A stretch of DNA of 38,144 nucleotides from Magnetovibrio blakemorei (GTDB lineage Bacteria; Pseudomonadota; Alphaproteobacteria; Rhodospirillales; Magnetovibrionaceae): assembly GCF_001746755.1 (NCBI RefSeq), contig NZ_MCGG01000015.1, positions 1 to 38,144 on the forward strand, read 5' to 3'. This document shows, in pieces, positions 1 to 8,551 of this stretch. A model generated the notes under the pieces. That model made no database searches. It had not been told where the DNA came from and saw only the letters and a program-made list of their open reading frames with translations. The position numbers were made by a program, and so were the translations under genes. The stretch's first letter is position 1; each line of letters starts with the position of its first letter.

Positions 1-1
1 C

Positions 2-115
2 CTGAAACCTCGCACAATTGATGACCTGTGGAAGACGGCCGGAAAAGTTTGCGACCTGTTCAAGACAGAAGAGTGCCGCAACTTCTTTGCTGCAGATGGT
101 TATGCGTCAAAATAA
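2..115 (+). pseudogene. IS630-type transposase, 3' end only (cut by window edge)
   Basis: Reading from base 2 gives 37 residues, including RTIDDLWK, DLFKTEECRNFF and AADGYASK, then a TAA stop. This is the usual C-terminal tail of IS630-family transposases (…TIDDLW…F…EC.NYF..AGY…). The ORF is open to the left edge, so the gene may be intact outside the window; it is typed as a pseudogene only because most of it is not visible. I could not define a terminal inverted repeat or TA target duplication downstream. The element lies 3' of the minus-strand flagellin gene, separated from it by a terminator. Family call is by recalled motif, fairly sure; integrity is unknown. Confidence 0.6.
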
Positions 116-271
116 CCCGGAAATGCTCTATCAAAATCACCATAGGCATTTGCGTGATTGCTGCGCAATTACAAATCCCCCTCACACATTTCCAAGGAAA
201 ACCCAAAAACGCAGGAGTTTTGGTCGTCGTAGTAACCGTTGCACATCAACAAACCAAGTCCCTATCACGCG

Positions 272-308
272 AAAAAAAAGCCCCGCAGAAAACTGCGGGG
301 CTTTTTTT
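272..308. terminator. Bidirectional rho-independent terminator
   Basis: A perfect 10-bp stem, AGCCCCGCAG (279-288) and CTGCGGGGCT (293-302), closes an AAAA loop. It is flanked by an A run (272-279) on one side and a T run (302-308) on the other, so it can stop transcription both ways. It lies about 50 bases after the minus-strand flagellin stop and would end that transcript; in the other direction it would insulate it from the transposase. Confidence 0.9.
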
Positions 309-355
309 GAGGAAATTTTGGGAGGAAAGTTCCTGCCAAAAACCGTAAAGATCGA

Positions 356-1531
356 TTAACGGAACAGACCCAAAACAGACTGTTCGGCCTGACCAGCGAA
401 CGACAGAGACTGAATACCCAGCTGCTGACGAGTCTGGAGGGCCAGAAGGTTTGCACCTTCTTCGTTGATATCGGCCAAGGTGAGCTTGGAACCACCATCT
501 TCCAACGTGTTCACATAAGACTGCGTGAAATCAAGGCGGGTCTGAAGCAAGGCAACGTTGGAACCCAGGCTAGAAGTCTTGGAACGCAACGTGGTCAAAG
601 CCGTACTGAGTTTGGTGATAACCGCATCAACACTGGTGCTGTTGCTTTCGCCCACGTACTGCACAGCTGAGGCACCAGCGGCGAGGGTAATGGTGGAGGT
701 GCCGGAGGCTGTCGTAACGGAGGCTGAGACAACTTTGATGGTTGTGCCAGATTGGCTAACCAGTGAGCCCGTGGATTGAAGTTGCAAAGTGTACGTCGTA
801 CCGTTCACAAGTGAAACCGCACCGGATGCAGTGGTCACGGTCAGTGCGATCGAAATCGTACCGTAGGTGACCGTCACTGTACCGCTGGACGTATTAATGG
901 TCTGATCAGCACCGGTATAGGTGACGGAGATGGTGCTACCACTACCCGACAACGTACTTCCAGCTGCAACAGCTGCGTAAGAGAAGTTCACGGCTCCTGT
1001 CGCCGTGCTGGCCGCTGTAACATCCGAAACACTCAAACCACTGGAGGTCACATCAACCGACGCGACATCCAGTTTAGAAGTGCTGAGATCGGAGAATTCT
1101 GTCGACAACGTTTGCCCCGTACCATTGATCAGGTTGGTGCCCTGATAGGTCGCGTCAGCGGTCAGAAGATCGATTTGCGAACGCAGATCGTTGAACTGTG
1201 TAATCAAATCGCTGAACTGAGTGCCCGTTGAAGATTTCAAGCTTTGCGCAACACCCTTAAGCTGGCGAACCAAGCTTTCAACGGCGTTCAAGCCATCGAT
1301 AGCTGCGGTCACCGTGCTCACACTCTGATCGATAGCGTCTTTCTTTTCAGTAAAGTCAAACGCACGGTCAGTCAGGGTCTTGGCTTGGAAGAAGGAGACC
1401 GGATCATCAATAGCCGAAGAAACGCGCAAACCAGTCGACAGACGGTTCTGCGTGCGGTTGATAAGATCGGTCGTACCTTGGAGAGAGAGAAGGCTGCCAC
1501 GAACGGCAGATGAGAGTGTGACGTCAGCCAT
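356..1531 (-). CDS. fliC: Flagellin
   Basis: Filament subunit, 391 residues, secreted by the flagellar export apparatus. The N-terminal D0/D1 region has the flagellin signature (RTQNRLSTGLRV, then IDDPVSFFQA), and the C-terminus (LTLADINEEGANLLALQTRQ, ending SVLGLFR) matches the other half of the coiled-coil core. The middle (about residues 150-310) is very rich in Ser, Thr, Val and Gly, as expected for a variable, surface-exposed domain open to O-glycosylation. The start is supported by AGAGGA 8-13 bases upstream. It is the last gene of a minus-strand block that begins with two glycosyltransferases, which suggests the filament is glycosylated. A strong terminator follows. Only one flagellin is present here; paralogues may lie elsewhere. 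Confidence 0.95.
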   Translation of the reverse strand: MADVTLSSAVRGSLLSLQGTTDLINRTQNRLSTGLRVSSAIDDPVSFFQAKTLTDRAFDFTEKKDAIDQSVSTVTAAIDGLNAVESLVRQLKGVAQSLKSSTGTQFSDLITQFNDLRSQIDLLTADATYQGTNLINGTGQTLSTEFSDLSTSKLDVASVDVTSSGLSVSDVTAASTATGAVNFSYAAVAAGSTLSGSGSTISVTYTGADQTINTSSGTVTVTYGTISIALTVTTASGAVSLVNGTTYTLQLQSTGSLVSQSGTTIKVVSASVTTASGTSTITLAAGASAVQYVGESNSTSVDAVITKLSTALTTLRSKTSSLGSNVALLQTRLDFTQSYVNTLEDGGSKLTLADINEEGANLLALQTRQQLGIQSLSFAGQAEQSVLGLFR

Positions 1532-1622
1532 AACGAAAATCCTCTATTCTAGAGTAAGATTTAATAACAGGTTTCTACCCTGTGCCCGCACCCCAACTTT
1601 CTGAAGGACTGTGAACTCTTAG

Positions 1623-1651
1623 AGTATAGCCATATCCCCCAGCAGAAACAA
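1623..1651 (-). promoter_or_regulatory. Candidate sigma-70-type promoter of flagellin
   Basis: On the minus strand TTGTTT and TATACT are separated by 17 bases, about 92 bases upstream of the flagellin ATG. The -10 matches 5 of 6 and the -35 only 3 of 6. I found no convincing sigma-54 (GG-N10-GC) or sigma-28 element in this 170-base gap, so this is a weak-to-moderate candidate. Confidence 0.35.
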
Positions 1652-1701
1652 GAAAAATAATTTAAAAATTAAGCCGCATATTTAACAACTCCTTCAAGAG
1701 G

Positions 1702-3651
1702 TTAGGCCCAGACCGTTTCACGGTTCACCAACGCCCCTGTCTTTTCAAGAGAAGAAAACTCAACCGCCACCTCATCGCACATGGAATCGATCAATCGGAC
1801 GTACTCCTTGCGGATATACGCCACCAGATCATCCTTTTTGTCGTCTTCTACGACACGGTCAAGATGGTGTTCGCCAATCACCAACAAGAGGTATACCGAC
1901 CCCCGCATCAACGAAATCGCAGAATCATCATATTCCATGGCCCGAACAATTTTCATAAGTTCAGTGATATATTTTTTCGTCTTGAGATCCGATTTTTTTT
2001 CAATGCGTTCAATCATACGATCACCAACAGCACGGACGTCTTGAATGAGCTTTCCGTCTTGCCAGTGAGATTCAAAATCAGCGTCCGAGTAGTTGGGGAA
2101 ACCATCGACGATGCGCTGAACGCAAACTTTCTTGGGTTCATGGGGTTCAGGCAAGTCCACAAATTCCGGCAATAAAGGCACGGAGCCCTCAATCAATGAG
2201 CCATCGCTGCAATTGTAAAAGATACGGCCCAATCCACAGTTGGCGATGGAAACCTCAAGCGTATCTCTCGCCCACTGCATAACGGAGGTCGACTTGACTT
2301 CCCCGCCAAAATTTCCTGGAACCACTCGATCCCAGGGACTGATGCCGAAGTTATGTCTTCCATCCACTTTCCGATAAACCGAGTTCTCGGAATGGTGAAC
2401 CGTTGGGTCGGCGAAGCCCAAATCCATTCCAAAGAGATAAACGAGGCGAAAGCCGATATCTTCGGCAAAACTTATTCCGGTGTTCCCGACCGTTGGCGAG
2501 GGGTAACGCAAACAATTGCGCAATTCCCCTGAAAAAGCCGGGAATGAGCTGAGCAAATGACGAAAATAAAAGATCCGTTTTTCAAAGACCTGCTTAACAC
2601 CGGGCACCAGTGTGGTGGACCCAAGCAGATAGATCTGGGAGAGATCGAACTCCTCAGCAACCCCTTTTGGGATCTCCATCTGGTATTTGCTACGCTCCAG
2701 CTCGGCATGAAAATCCGGCGTTATTCCGGCACGCAAAAGCGGTAGCAATGCTGTTCCGCACGACACAATCACGGCTCTTTCTTGATTGGCCCGAATGACG
2801 TCTATTGAGCCATCCAAAGACGGACCAGAGCCGACAACAAAAATGGGGAAATCTTGCAGATCCGAATGGGCATAAAACACCTTTTCCTGCCCCCCCTTCA
2901 GGTTGTTATAGGTGTTTGCAATCATATTGATTTCGTCTTCAAAAAAACCCAATCCCGAAAACAACTTATCCCCTTGTGTCGCCAAAAACTGTTCCACGGC
3001 CGTAAAGGCCGGATTTTCGTAATGCCGATAGACGGTGAGCCCGTCGATACTGGCACGACCATACTCGGAATAGATGCGCCGCACTTCGGAAATCAAAACT
3101 TTGGGCTCGCTGTCGACCAGCAGATGGACATTCCCCCCATCTTCAATGATCGGCCGGATCACACCATTCCAATTGAAGGTAAAGAGTGACTGGTAGAGAA
3201 ACTCGAAATTTGGTTCAACGAGGATCAAGTTACGCGGCTGCACGTCCTCTAACAAAGATTGCATGTGCTGCCCAAGTCCGGCCCCCAAAACGACAAGATG
3301 AAAGGCATTGCGAGTGGTTCTGTTCTCACTGAACGTAATGGCGTTATCGTCAGCAAACTGCAACAAGCCATTAAGAAGCTTGGTTGCTTCCGAATCCGTG
3401 ATGATGATTGACTTCCGCGTGAGAGTGATCACGCTAGGGCTTTTCCAAAACGCTTCAATTTGTTCAGCGGCATACTTTTGGGCCCCCTTGCCATAAAGCT
3501 TCATGCCCTGGAAAACAACATCAGGCTCACCGTCGCCATCGAACTCCAACGTTGAAAGCGCTTTGTAAGTAGCAAGACGTTCGGCCAACACAGGATTGAT
3601 CTCTTTAAAAAAAACCAGATTTTGTTCGAAGATGTCTTCAGAACCGGTCAT
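1702..3651 (-). CDS. maf: Maf-type flagellin glycosyltransferase (motility-associated factor, DUF115)
   Basis: A 649-residue protein of the Maf / MptE-like (DUF115) family, whose members add nonulosonic acid-type sugars to flagellin in the cytoplasm before export. The central part holds the family's core: VVGSGPSLDGSIDVI, then CGTALLPLLRAGITPDFHAELE, and PSPTVGNTGISFAEDIGF followed by YLFGMDLGF. Length is typical. Its ATG overlaps the stop of the upstream glycosyltransferase by 4 bases (ATGA), so the two are probably translationally coupled; flagellin follows 170 bases downstream. This makes flagellin the likely acceptor. No sugar-nucleotide biosynthesis genes (pse/neu type) are in the window, so the donor is unknown. 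Confidence 0.88.
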   Translation of the reverse strand: MTGSEDIFEQNLVFFKEINPVLAERLATYKALSTLEFDGDGEPDVVFQGMKLYGKGAQKYAAEQIEAFWKSPSVITLTRKSIIITDSEATKLLNGLLQFADDNAITFSENRTTRNAFHLVVLGAGLGQHMQSLLEDVQPRNLILVEPNFEFLYQSLFTFNWNGVIRPIIEDGGNVHLLVDSEPKVLISEVRRIYSEYGRASIDGLTVYRHYENPAFTAVEQFLATQGDKLFSGLGFFEDEINMIANTYNNLKGGQEKVFYAHSDLQDFPIFVVGSGPSLDGSIDVIRANQERAVIVSCGTALLPLLRAGITPDFHAELERSKYQMEIPKGVAEEFDLSQIYLLGSTTLVPGVKQVFEKRIFYFRHLLSSFPAFSGELRNCLRYPSPTVGNTGISFAEDIGFRLVYLFGMDLGFADPTVHHSENSVYRKVDGRHNFGISPWDRVVPGNFGGEVKSTSVMQWARDTLEVSIANCGLGRIFYNCSDGSLIEGSVPLLPEFVDLPEPHEPKKVCVQRIVDGFPNYSDADFESHWQDGKLIQDVRAVGDRMIERIEKKSDLKTKKYITELMKIVRAMEYDDSAISLMRGSVYLLLVIGEHHLDRVVEDDKKDDLVAYIRKEYVRLIDSMCDEVAVEFSSLEKTGALVNRETVWA

Positions 3652-5618
3652 GACAGATCACCCTTTTGGATTTTTCGAGAAAACAATTCGGCCAGCCGAG
3701 TCTGAAATTCAAGGGCAAATCCAGACATGTCCATCAACCGGGACTTGGCAATCTGGCCACGCAACACTTTACGAAGGCCTGCTAGTTCCCGAGGATCAAA
3801 AGCCAGGGCTTTTGCGACAGACAGGAACGCTTCGTCGTCTTCACAAGCCCACGACGGTATGCCCGCAGCGCGCAAAAGGGCACCGCTATAAGTCACGTAC
3901 GGATCGTTCACATCGGACTTTGTCAAACACGGCACCCCCATCCACAGCGCCAGAATGATGTTGTCTCTGTCTTCACATCGAGAGGCCAGGAAAATATCAA
4001 TGTGATCAAAAAACCCGCCGGAACGCTCGTCTTCGTCTGGCGTATAGAGCTCAACACGGTCCAACAAGCCCTTTGGTTCAAAAATCTCATTCAGCCGCGC
4101 CAAGCTGATCTCTGAAATACGCGGGCCAATATAAAGGCGTAATTTTGAACCGGGTACGCTTTCCAGCACACGCATCCACAGTGCCCCATCGCTGCTGGCC
4201 AAGGCACGAAAGTCAAGATACGCGCCAAACGTCACGTAGCCCTTAATCTCATTTGGAGGGGATAGCGGATCCAAAAAGCCCTGTGCGGGCCTTCTCGCAA
4301 ACACGGGCGTTCTCAGCTTCATCGTGTCCTGGCCGGTCTGCAAAAACCGAGATTGTGATGCATCCGTGCTGTCATCCGTCACGACTGTGTCTATACCCGG
4401 TTGCCCGCCCCCGTGCAGGGGGGCAAGCCAGCTCAAACGCTGGCCGCAGGGCTTGTGAGCCAACAGCGATAGCCTCTGATTTGGACCAAAGCCGCACATA
4501 TCAATCAAAAGATCGACCCCGTCGCGCTGCAAAATCAGCGCAAGGGTCTTGTCGTTAACATCAAAAACTTCACGTGCACTCACGGCCCAGTTCTTGATCG
4601 CTTGCGTCACGTTATCTTTGTTGAAGTTTTGAATATAGACGTAGGGTTGAAATATTTTTCTATCAACACGTCGCAAAAAACTGCTGAGGGCAGAGCCCTC
4701 AAAGCAATCGTAACATTTGTCAGACAGAAACCCGATCCGGATCTTGCCGTCATCTGATGGCGTGTAGGGAAAGTACGGCTCTGCTTCATGCAAACCAGAC
4801 TGTTGCATACTTGCCCAAACCCGAGAACGTGCCGGTTCCCCATTCTCCATCCCCGACAACAGGTAAAAGGCCTTGGCATTTATGTCTAGAGATTGAGGCT
4901 CACTTTGAACGACTTCGTCAATATGAGCTTGAGCCTGTTCAAACAGCCCCAAATGTAAAATCGATTCGGCAAGATTCAGTTTATCTGCGGCAGCATCTTC
5001 TGGCTTGAGTTGCAGAACCCTCTGCAAAATCGGAATCGCACTTCCATGTTCGCCCATTTCAATCAACGCCTTGGCGTACAATTCAAGCGCCGGGACGTAG
5101 TCATGACTCATCTTAAGCTCAAGCTCGCACTCGGTTGCGACCAACTCGAAGTCCCGACGAATAAAGGCCAGAGAAGCGGCAACGTAGTGACCGTGAATTG
5201 TCGAGACCCTAGCCGCCTCAACAAAATTCTTTAAGTACGGGGGTAAGATGCCTGCCATTTGCGGATGAGAGTCAAGAACCGATCCGAGCTTCGCAAAATA
5301 GAGTCCGTCATTCAGGCGATCTGCTTTGACGTACAAACTGGACAGCGCCAACGCATATTCACTCACATCGGGGTCAATGGTGTGCGCTTTTTCAATCATA
5401 GAAATTGCGTCACCGACATATCCGGACAAATACGTCAACACCCCCAAAACGAAGTAACCTTCGCTGCGTTCGGGATATTTATGCAATAAATATTGCGTTG
5501 CGGTGACAGGGTCTGACTGCGTTTCACCGGATAAGACTTTCAACAAGATGGTTAAATCCTCTTGAAACGTCTCTTCCATCAACTGTGCATGTGATTGTGT
5601 TTCAGACATTCTATTCAT
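3648..5618 (-). CDS. TPR protein with divergent SPINDLY/O-GlcNAc transferase-like (GT41) domain
   Basis: A 656-residue protein. About residues 1-265 are TPR-type helical repeats (for example YVPALELYAKALIEMGEHG and SAIPILQRVLQLKPEDAAAD). From about 285 on it resembles bacterial SPINDLY-type O-linked GlcNAc transferases: KIRIGFLSDKCYD, DGVDLLIDMCGFGPNQRLSL, YVTFGAYLDFRALA, ALWMRVLESVPGSKLRLY and ILALWMGVPCLTKSD. Several positions normally conserved in that family look changed: the usual D-L-A-G-H is D-M-C-G-F, and the usual GYPGTTG and PYNGGTTT segments are not recognisable, so donor use or activity may differ. It heads the minus-strand block, overlaps maf by 4 bases and precedes flagellin. 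Flagellin glycosylation is the likely process; the sugar is unknown. An in-frame ATG three codons in is an alternative start. Confidence 0.75.
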   Translation of the reverse strand: MNRMSETQSHAQLMEETFQEDLTILLKVLSGETQSDPVTATQYLLHKYPERSEGYFVLGVLTYLSGYVGDAISMIEKAHTIDPDVSEYALALSSLYVKADRLNDGLYFAKLGSVLDSHPQMAGILPPYLKNFVEAARVSTIHGHYVAASLAFIRRDFELVATECELELKMSHDYVPALELYAKALIEMGEHGSAIPILQRVLQLKPEDAAADKLNLAESILHLGLFEQAQAHIDEVVQSEPQSLDINAKAFYLLSGMENGEPARSRVWASMQQSGLHEAEPYFPYTPSDDGKIRIGFLSDKCYDCFEGSALSSFLRRVDRKIFQPYVYIQNFNKDNVTQAIKNWAVSAREVFDVNDKTLALILQRDGVDLLIDMCGFGPNQRLSLLAHKPCGQRLSWLAPLHGGGQPGIDTVVTDDSTDASQSRFLQTGQDTMKLRTPVFARRPAQGFLDPLSPPNEIKGYVTFGAYLDFRALASSDGALWMRVLESVPGSKLRLYIGPRISEISLARLNEIFEPKGLLDRVELYTPDEDERSGGFFDHIDIFLASRCEDRDNIILALWMGVPCLTKSDVNDPYVTYSGALLRAAGIPSWACEDDEAFLSVAKALAFDPRELAGLRKVLRGQIAKSRLMDMSGFALEFQTRLAELFSRKIQKGDLS

Positions 5619-5919
5619 AATCTAAAAACGGTGATCTCCATTGTGGAGCAGTTCAAACAGTACCCGTGTATCACTAAAACTCAATATTTTTTTTCACGGC
5701 CACGATAACCGCGCTTCAACGACAGCCGTAAAATTCAGAACTAGGCAGTATCTTCCCCATACACGGGTAAAAATCGCCGCAGGGACCGAAACAACCTACC
5801 ATCCACACCACCATCGTATATTTTTATTAATACATTTCAAATAGTTACACAGGCATCACGTCTTGGCACAGCCTTTGCTTAATTCCCAGTGGATAAAAGC
5901 AACACAAGGGTCAGGTCCA
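5619..5919. other. Divergent intergenic region between the glycosyltransferase block and fliK
   Basis: About 300 bases without a gene. It holds the leftward upstream region of the TPR-glycosyltransferase and, at its right end, the sigma-54 promoter of fliK. A small hairpin, CTCCA-TTG-TGGAG (5636-5648), lies just upstream of the leftward gene. The segment 5815-5845 is AT-rich. No convincing leftward promoter was found. Confidence 0.5.
5863..5880 (+). promoter_or_regulatory. Sigma-54 promoter of fliK-flgD-flgE
   Basis: TTGGCACAGCCTTTGCTT fits the sigma-54 consensus TGGCAC-N5-TTGC exactly: GG at 5865-5866, ten bases, GC at 5877-5878. Transcription would start near 5890, about 30 bases before the fliK ATG at 5920. 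FlbD, encoded later in the window, is the expected enhancer-binding activator by analogy with Caulobacter hook genes. The promoter overlaps an in-frame TTG at 5863, which therefore cannot be the fliK start. Confidence 0.9.
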
Positions 5920-7677
5920 ATGGACGTTTCAGTCGTAAAAACCAATACCATCACCGACACCAGTGCGGGTTCTAAGTCGAAAAGCACGGCGGAACAGTTG
6001 ATGAGTGAGTTTTCCGCCGCCGTTGCGGAACGTTTAAAAGCCGCAGGCAAGGGCAGCGCAGAACGCAGCCAGTCGGCCGCTGTCAACGCGATGAACACGA
6101 AGCCGCAGACGAAACCCGAACCCAAACCCGATGCGCCGAAAACGGAATACACGCCGCGCGATGACCATCAGCCCCGCGAACGGACCGAAGCCCCCGAGCA
6201 AAATCGCGACGATTACGCGCACGCCAGCGAAACGAAAAACGACGCGCCACGCGAAAACTTGCAACAAGATGCACCGCGCAACGACGCGAGCGATAACAAT
6301 TCCGCCAACGACGGCGAATCCTCTCAACAAGCCCAGTCTGATACAGATCAAAATCAAAACAACGACACCACGGATCAAAACGCACAATCAAATGAGAGCG
6401 GTGACGGCACCCAGACGGATGACGCCCAGACTCAAGTTGCTGCAGAACAATCCAACACTCAAGGTGAAGACGTCGTCGCCACCGTTGTGGATTTAGCGAT
6501 CAACACCGTCACGACGCAAACCTCTGACACCAAGCAAGCAGCCCAAGTCGTTGGAGATAAAGCCCAAAACACAAGTACACCGCAGCAGGCTGAAACAGGC
6601 CCCGCGACCCCCGGCGATGATTTAAGCGATGCGGACTTGGCGCAAGGCGATGCACAAAAACAAAATGCTGCCGCGACCAAGCAGCAGCAAACACAAGCCA
6701 GCCCGACGCAAAAAACGGAGACCAATCACACCCTGAATACGGATGACACACTGAAACAGCAACAAGCTGCCGACATTGCCAGCAAAGTCGGTAACACGCA
6801 AAAAGTTGATATCAACGTCAATGTCACCAAACAATCTGAACAACTGGTCAGCCAGCCCACGTCAAATTTAGGGGCACAGGCCGCCGTAACGGAAAAAAGC
6901 GACGGCACCGACCAAACCTCTCAGCAGTCCGCTGCCAAGGGTATTGTGAACACACAGCAATCCGCTGCAGCTCATAACTTGGGCAACCAAACAGGGCAGC
7001 AAGGCAGTGATGCTCAACAACAAGCCCAGCAAAACATGCAAATGGCGCAGGCTGATACGGTCAAAACCGTTGCGACCACGGATACCGCAACACAGAATTC
7101 ACAAGCTGCCAACGCGGCCAACAGCACCGTCAAAATTGGTGGAGCCGAAGGTATGTCAAATGCTCAGGGCGTGACGCAAACCAACACCCAGCAACCCCAT
7201 CAACAAGCGACACCGACCCATAAAGCGGCCCCCGACCCACAAGCGCAAGCGCGCGCTCAGGTCACGGACCAGATCAATGTGCAGATTTCAAAAGCCATCG
7301 CCAACGGCATGGATAAAATTTCCATTCAGCTGCGTCCGGCACACTTGGGTCGCGTTGACGTGCAGTTGGAAATGTCCAGCGATGGTCGCGTGACGGCTGT
7401 CGTGACGGCAGACAACAAAGACACGCTGGATCTGCTGAAACAAGATTCTCGCGAACTGGAACGGGCCATGCGCGAAGCCGGATTACAGATGAACTCAGGT
7501 GATCTGAGCTTCAATTTACGCGAAAACGGTGACCAAGCCGGTGGCGGCGAAAAGACCGCCGGAAAGGGCCAAGGCTCTGGCTCTCTAACCAAAGAACCCA
7601 CGCTCGACGAGCTGCTTGAGGCCAATACAAGTCGCCCCAACATCATCAGCGAAGACCGTGTAGACATCACGGCATAA
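5920..7677 (+). CDS. fliK: Flagellar hook-length control protein FliK
   Basis: A 585-residue secreted ruler that measures hook length and switches export specificity. The C-terminal Flg_hook domain is clear (KISIQLRPAHLGRVDVQLEM, then DLLKQDSRELERAMREAGLQ). The long middle is low-complexity and dominated by Gln, Asn, Asp, Thr and Ala, typical of FliK rulers and fast-changing. I chose the ATG at 5920 because it has AAGGGTCAGG just upstream and because the upstream TTG start at 5863 lies inside the sigma-54 promoter. It is the first gene of a fliK-flgD-flgE operon; flgD starts 12 bases after its stop. A second FliK-like gene lies at 23553-25256. Confidence 0.92.
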   Translation: MDVSVVKTNTITDTSAGSKSKSTAEQLMSEFSAAVAERLKAAGKGSAERSQSAAVNAMNTKPQTKPEPKPDAPKTEYTPRDDHQPRERTEAPEQNRDDYAHASETKNDAPRENLQQDAPRNDASDNNSANDGESSQQAQSDTDQNQNNDTTDQNAQSNESGDGTQTDDAQTQVAAEQSNTQGEDVVATVVDLAINTVTTQTSDTKQAAQVVGDKAQNTSTPQQAETGPATPGDDLSDADLAQGDAQKQNAAATKQQQTQASPTQKTETNHTLNTDDTLKQQQAADIASKVGNTQKVDINVNVTKQSEQLVSQPTSNLGAQAAVTEKSDGTDQTSQQSAAKGIVNTQQSAAAHNLGNQTGQQGSDAQQQAQQNMQMAQADTVKTVATTDTATQNSQAANAANSTVKIGGAEGMSNAQGVTQTNTQQPHQQATPTHKAAPDPQAQARAQVTDQINVQISKAIANGMDKISIQLRPAHLGRVDVQLEMSSDGRVTAVVTADNKDTLDLLKQDSRELERAMREAGLQMNSGDLSFNLRENGDQAGGGEKTAGKGQGSGSLTKEPTLDELLEANTSRPNIISEDRVDITA

Positions 7678-7689
7678 AGGACGAGTACG

Positions 7690-8487
7690 ATGGCACTTTT
7701 TGATAGTGTAGGCAGCAGTGGCGTCATTGACACATCGACGCAAGCCGGTCAGTCGAAGGCAAAACTGCAAGAAGACCTCAATCAATTTTTGAATCTGTTG
7801 GTCGCACAGTTGCAAAACCAAGATCCCCTGGATCCGTTGGACGCCAACGAATTCACATCGCAGTTGGTTCAGTTCGCCAGTGTTGAACAACAAATTCAGC
7901 AAAACTCGAACTTGGAAAAAATGCTCACCGTGCAGCAAAACTCTCAGGTCGCAAGCATGGTCAACTACCTCGGCACCGTTATCGAGGCCAAGGGCCAAGA
8001 GTTCAATATGATGAACAACCAAGCCATGTTCACCTACACCTTGGACCAAAATGTACGCGAAAACACCATCACCATTTCCGATGCATCCGGCAAGACCATG
8101 TTCACCGCCGAAGGCTCACTCGATCAAGGCACGCACACCGTCGGATGGGATGGTCTCAAGAACGACGGGACCCAGGCCCCTGACGGAGCCTACAAAGTCA
8201 CCGTCAGCGCCAAAGACGGCGAAGGCAACTTGGTGGATGTGCAACACACCGTGTTTGGCCTGGTGACGGGAACAACCATCAAAGACGGCAACGTCAAGCT
8301 CAATATGGGCGACGTTGCAACCGACCTCACCAACATCATCTCTGTCGAAATGCCCGTGACCACCACCACAACAATACCTGATACGACGGATACGACGGAT
8401 ACGCCGACGGACACGACGGACACGCCGACGGACACGACGGACACGCCGACGGACACGACGGACACGCCGACGGACACGCCAGCATGA
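7690..8487 (+). CDS. flgD: Flagellar hook assembly (capping) protein FlgD
   Basis: The FlgD cap sits on the growing hook and guides hook-subunit folding. The N-terminal signature LNQFLNLLVAQLQNQDPLDP, then NEFTSQLVQFASVEQ, is diagnostic, followed by Tudor/Ig-like parts (for example GTHTVGWDGLKNDGTQAPDG and YKVTVSAKDGEG). Core length is normal. The last roughly 40 residues are an added Thr/Asp/Pro tail made of a 7-residue unit (TPTDTTD) repeated about four times, encoded by a 21-bp tandem DNA repeat. It sits between fliK (12-base gap) and flgE (64-base gap), downstream of one sigma-54 promoter. Confidence 0.95.
   Translation: MALFDSVGSSGVIDTSTQAGQSKAKLQEDLNQFLNLLVAQLQNQDPLDPLDANEFTSQLVQFASVEQQIQQNSNLEKMLTVQQNSQVASMVNYLGTVIEAKGQEFNMMNNQAMFTYTLDQNVRENTITISDASGKTMFTAEGSLDQGTHTVGWDGLKNDGTQAPDGAYKVTVSAKDGEGNLVDVQHTVFGLVTGTTIKDGNVKLNMGDVATDLTNIISVEMPVTTTTTIPDTTDTTDTPTDTTDTPTDTTDTPTDTTDTPTDTPA
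8386..8481 (+). repeat. 21-bp tandem repeat in the 3' end of flgD
   Basis: The unit ACGCCGACGGACACGACGG plus AC (21 bp, coding TPTDTTD) recurs about four times in frame, with shorter, degenerate GAT-ACG steps before it. Copies are nearly identical, so the number may vary by slipped-strand mispairing. Because the unit is a multiple of three, changes would alter tail length but not frame. Confidence 0.85.
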
Positions 8488-8551
8488 CAAACATCACAGC
8501 AGCAAAACAATCATGTTCCGGCATTGGCCGGATGAACCAAGGAGAGAAACG

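Noticed and set aside
5863-5919. N-terminal extension of fliK from TTG 5863
   Set aside because: The TTG is part of the sigma-54 promoter core, and the mRNA would start downstream of it.
8116-8510. Minus-strand Val/Arg repeat ORFs over the flgD tail
   Set aside because: They arise from reading the flgD 21-bp repeats backward; no start signals.
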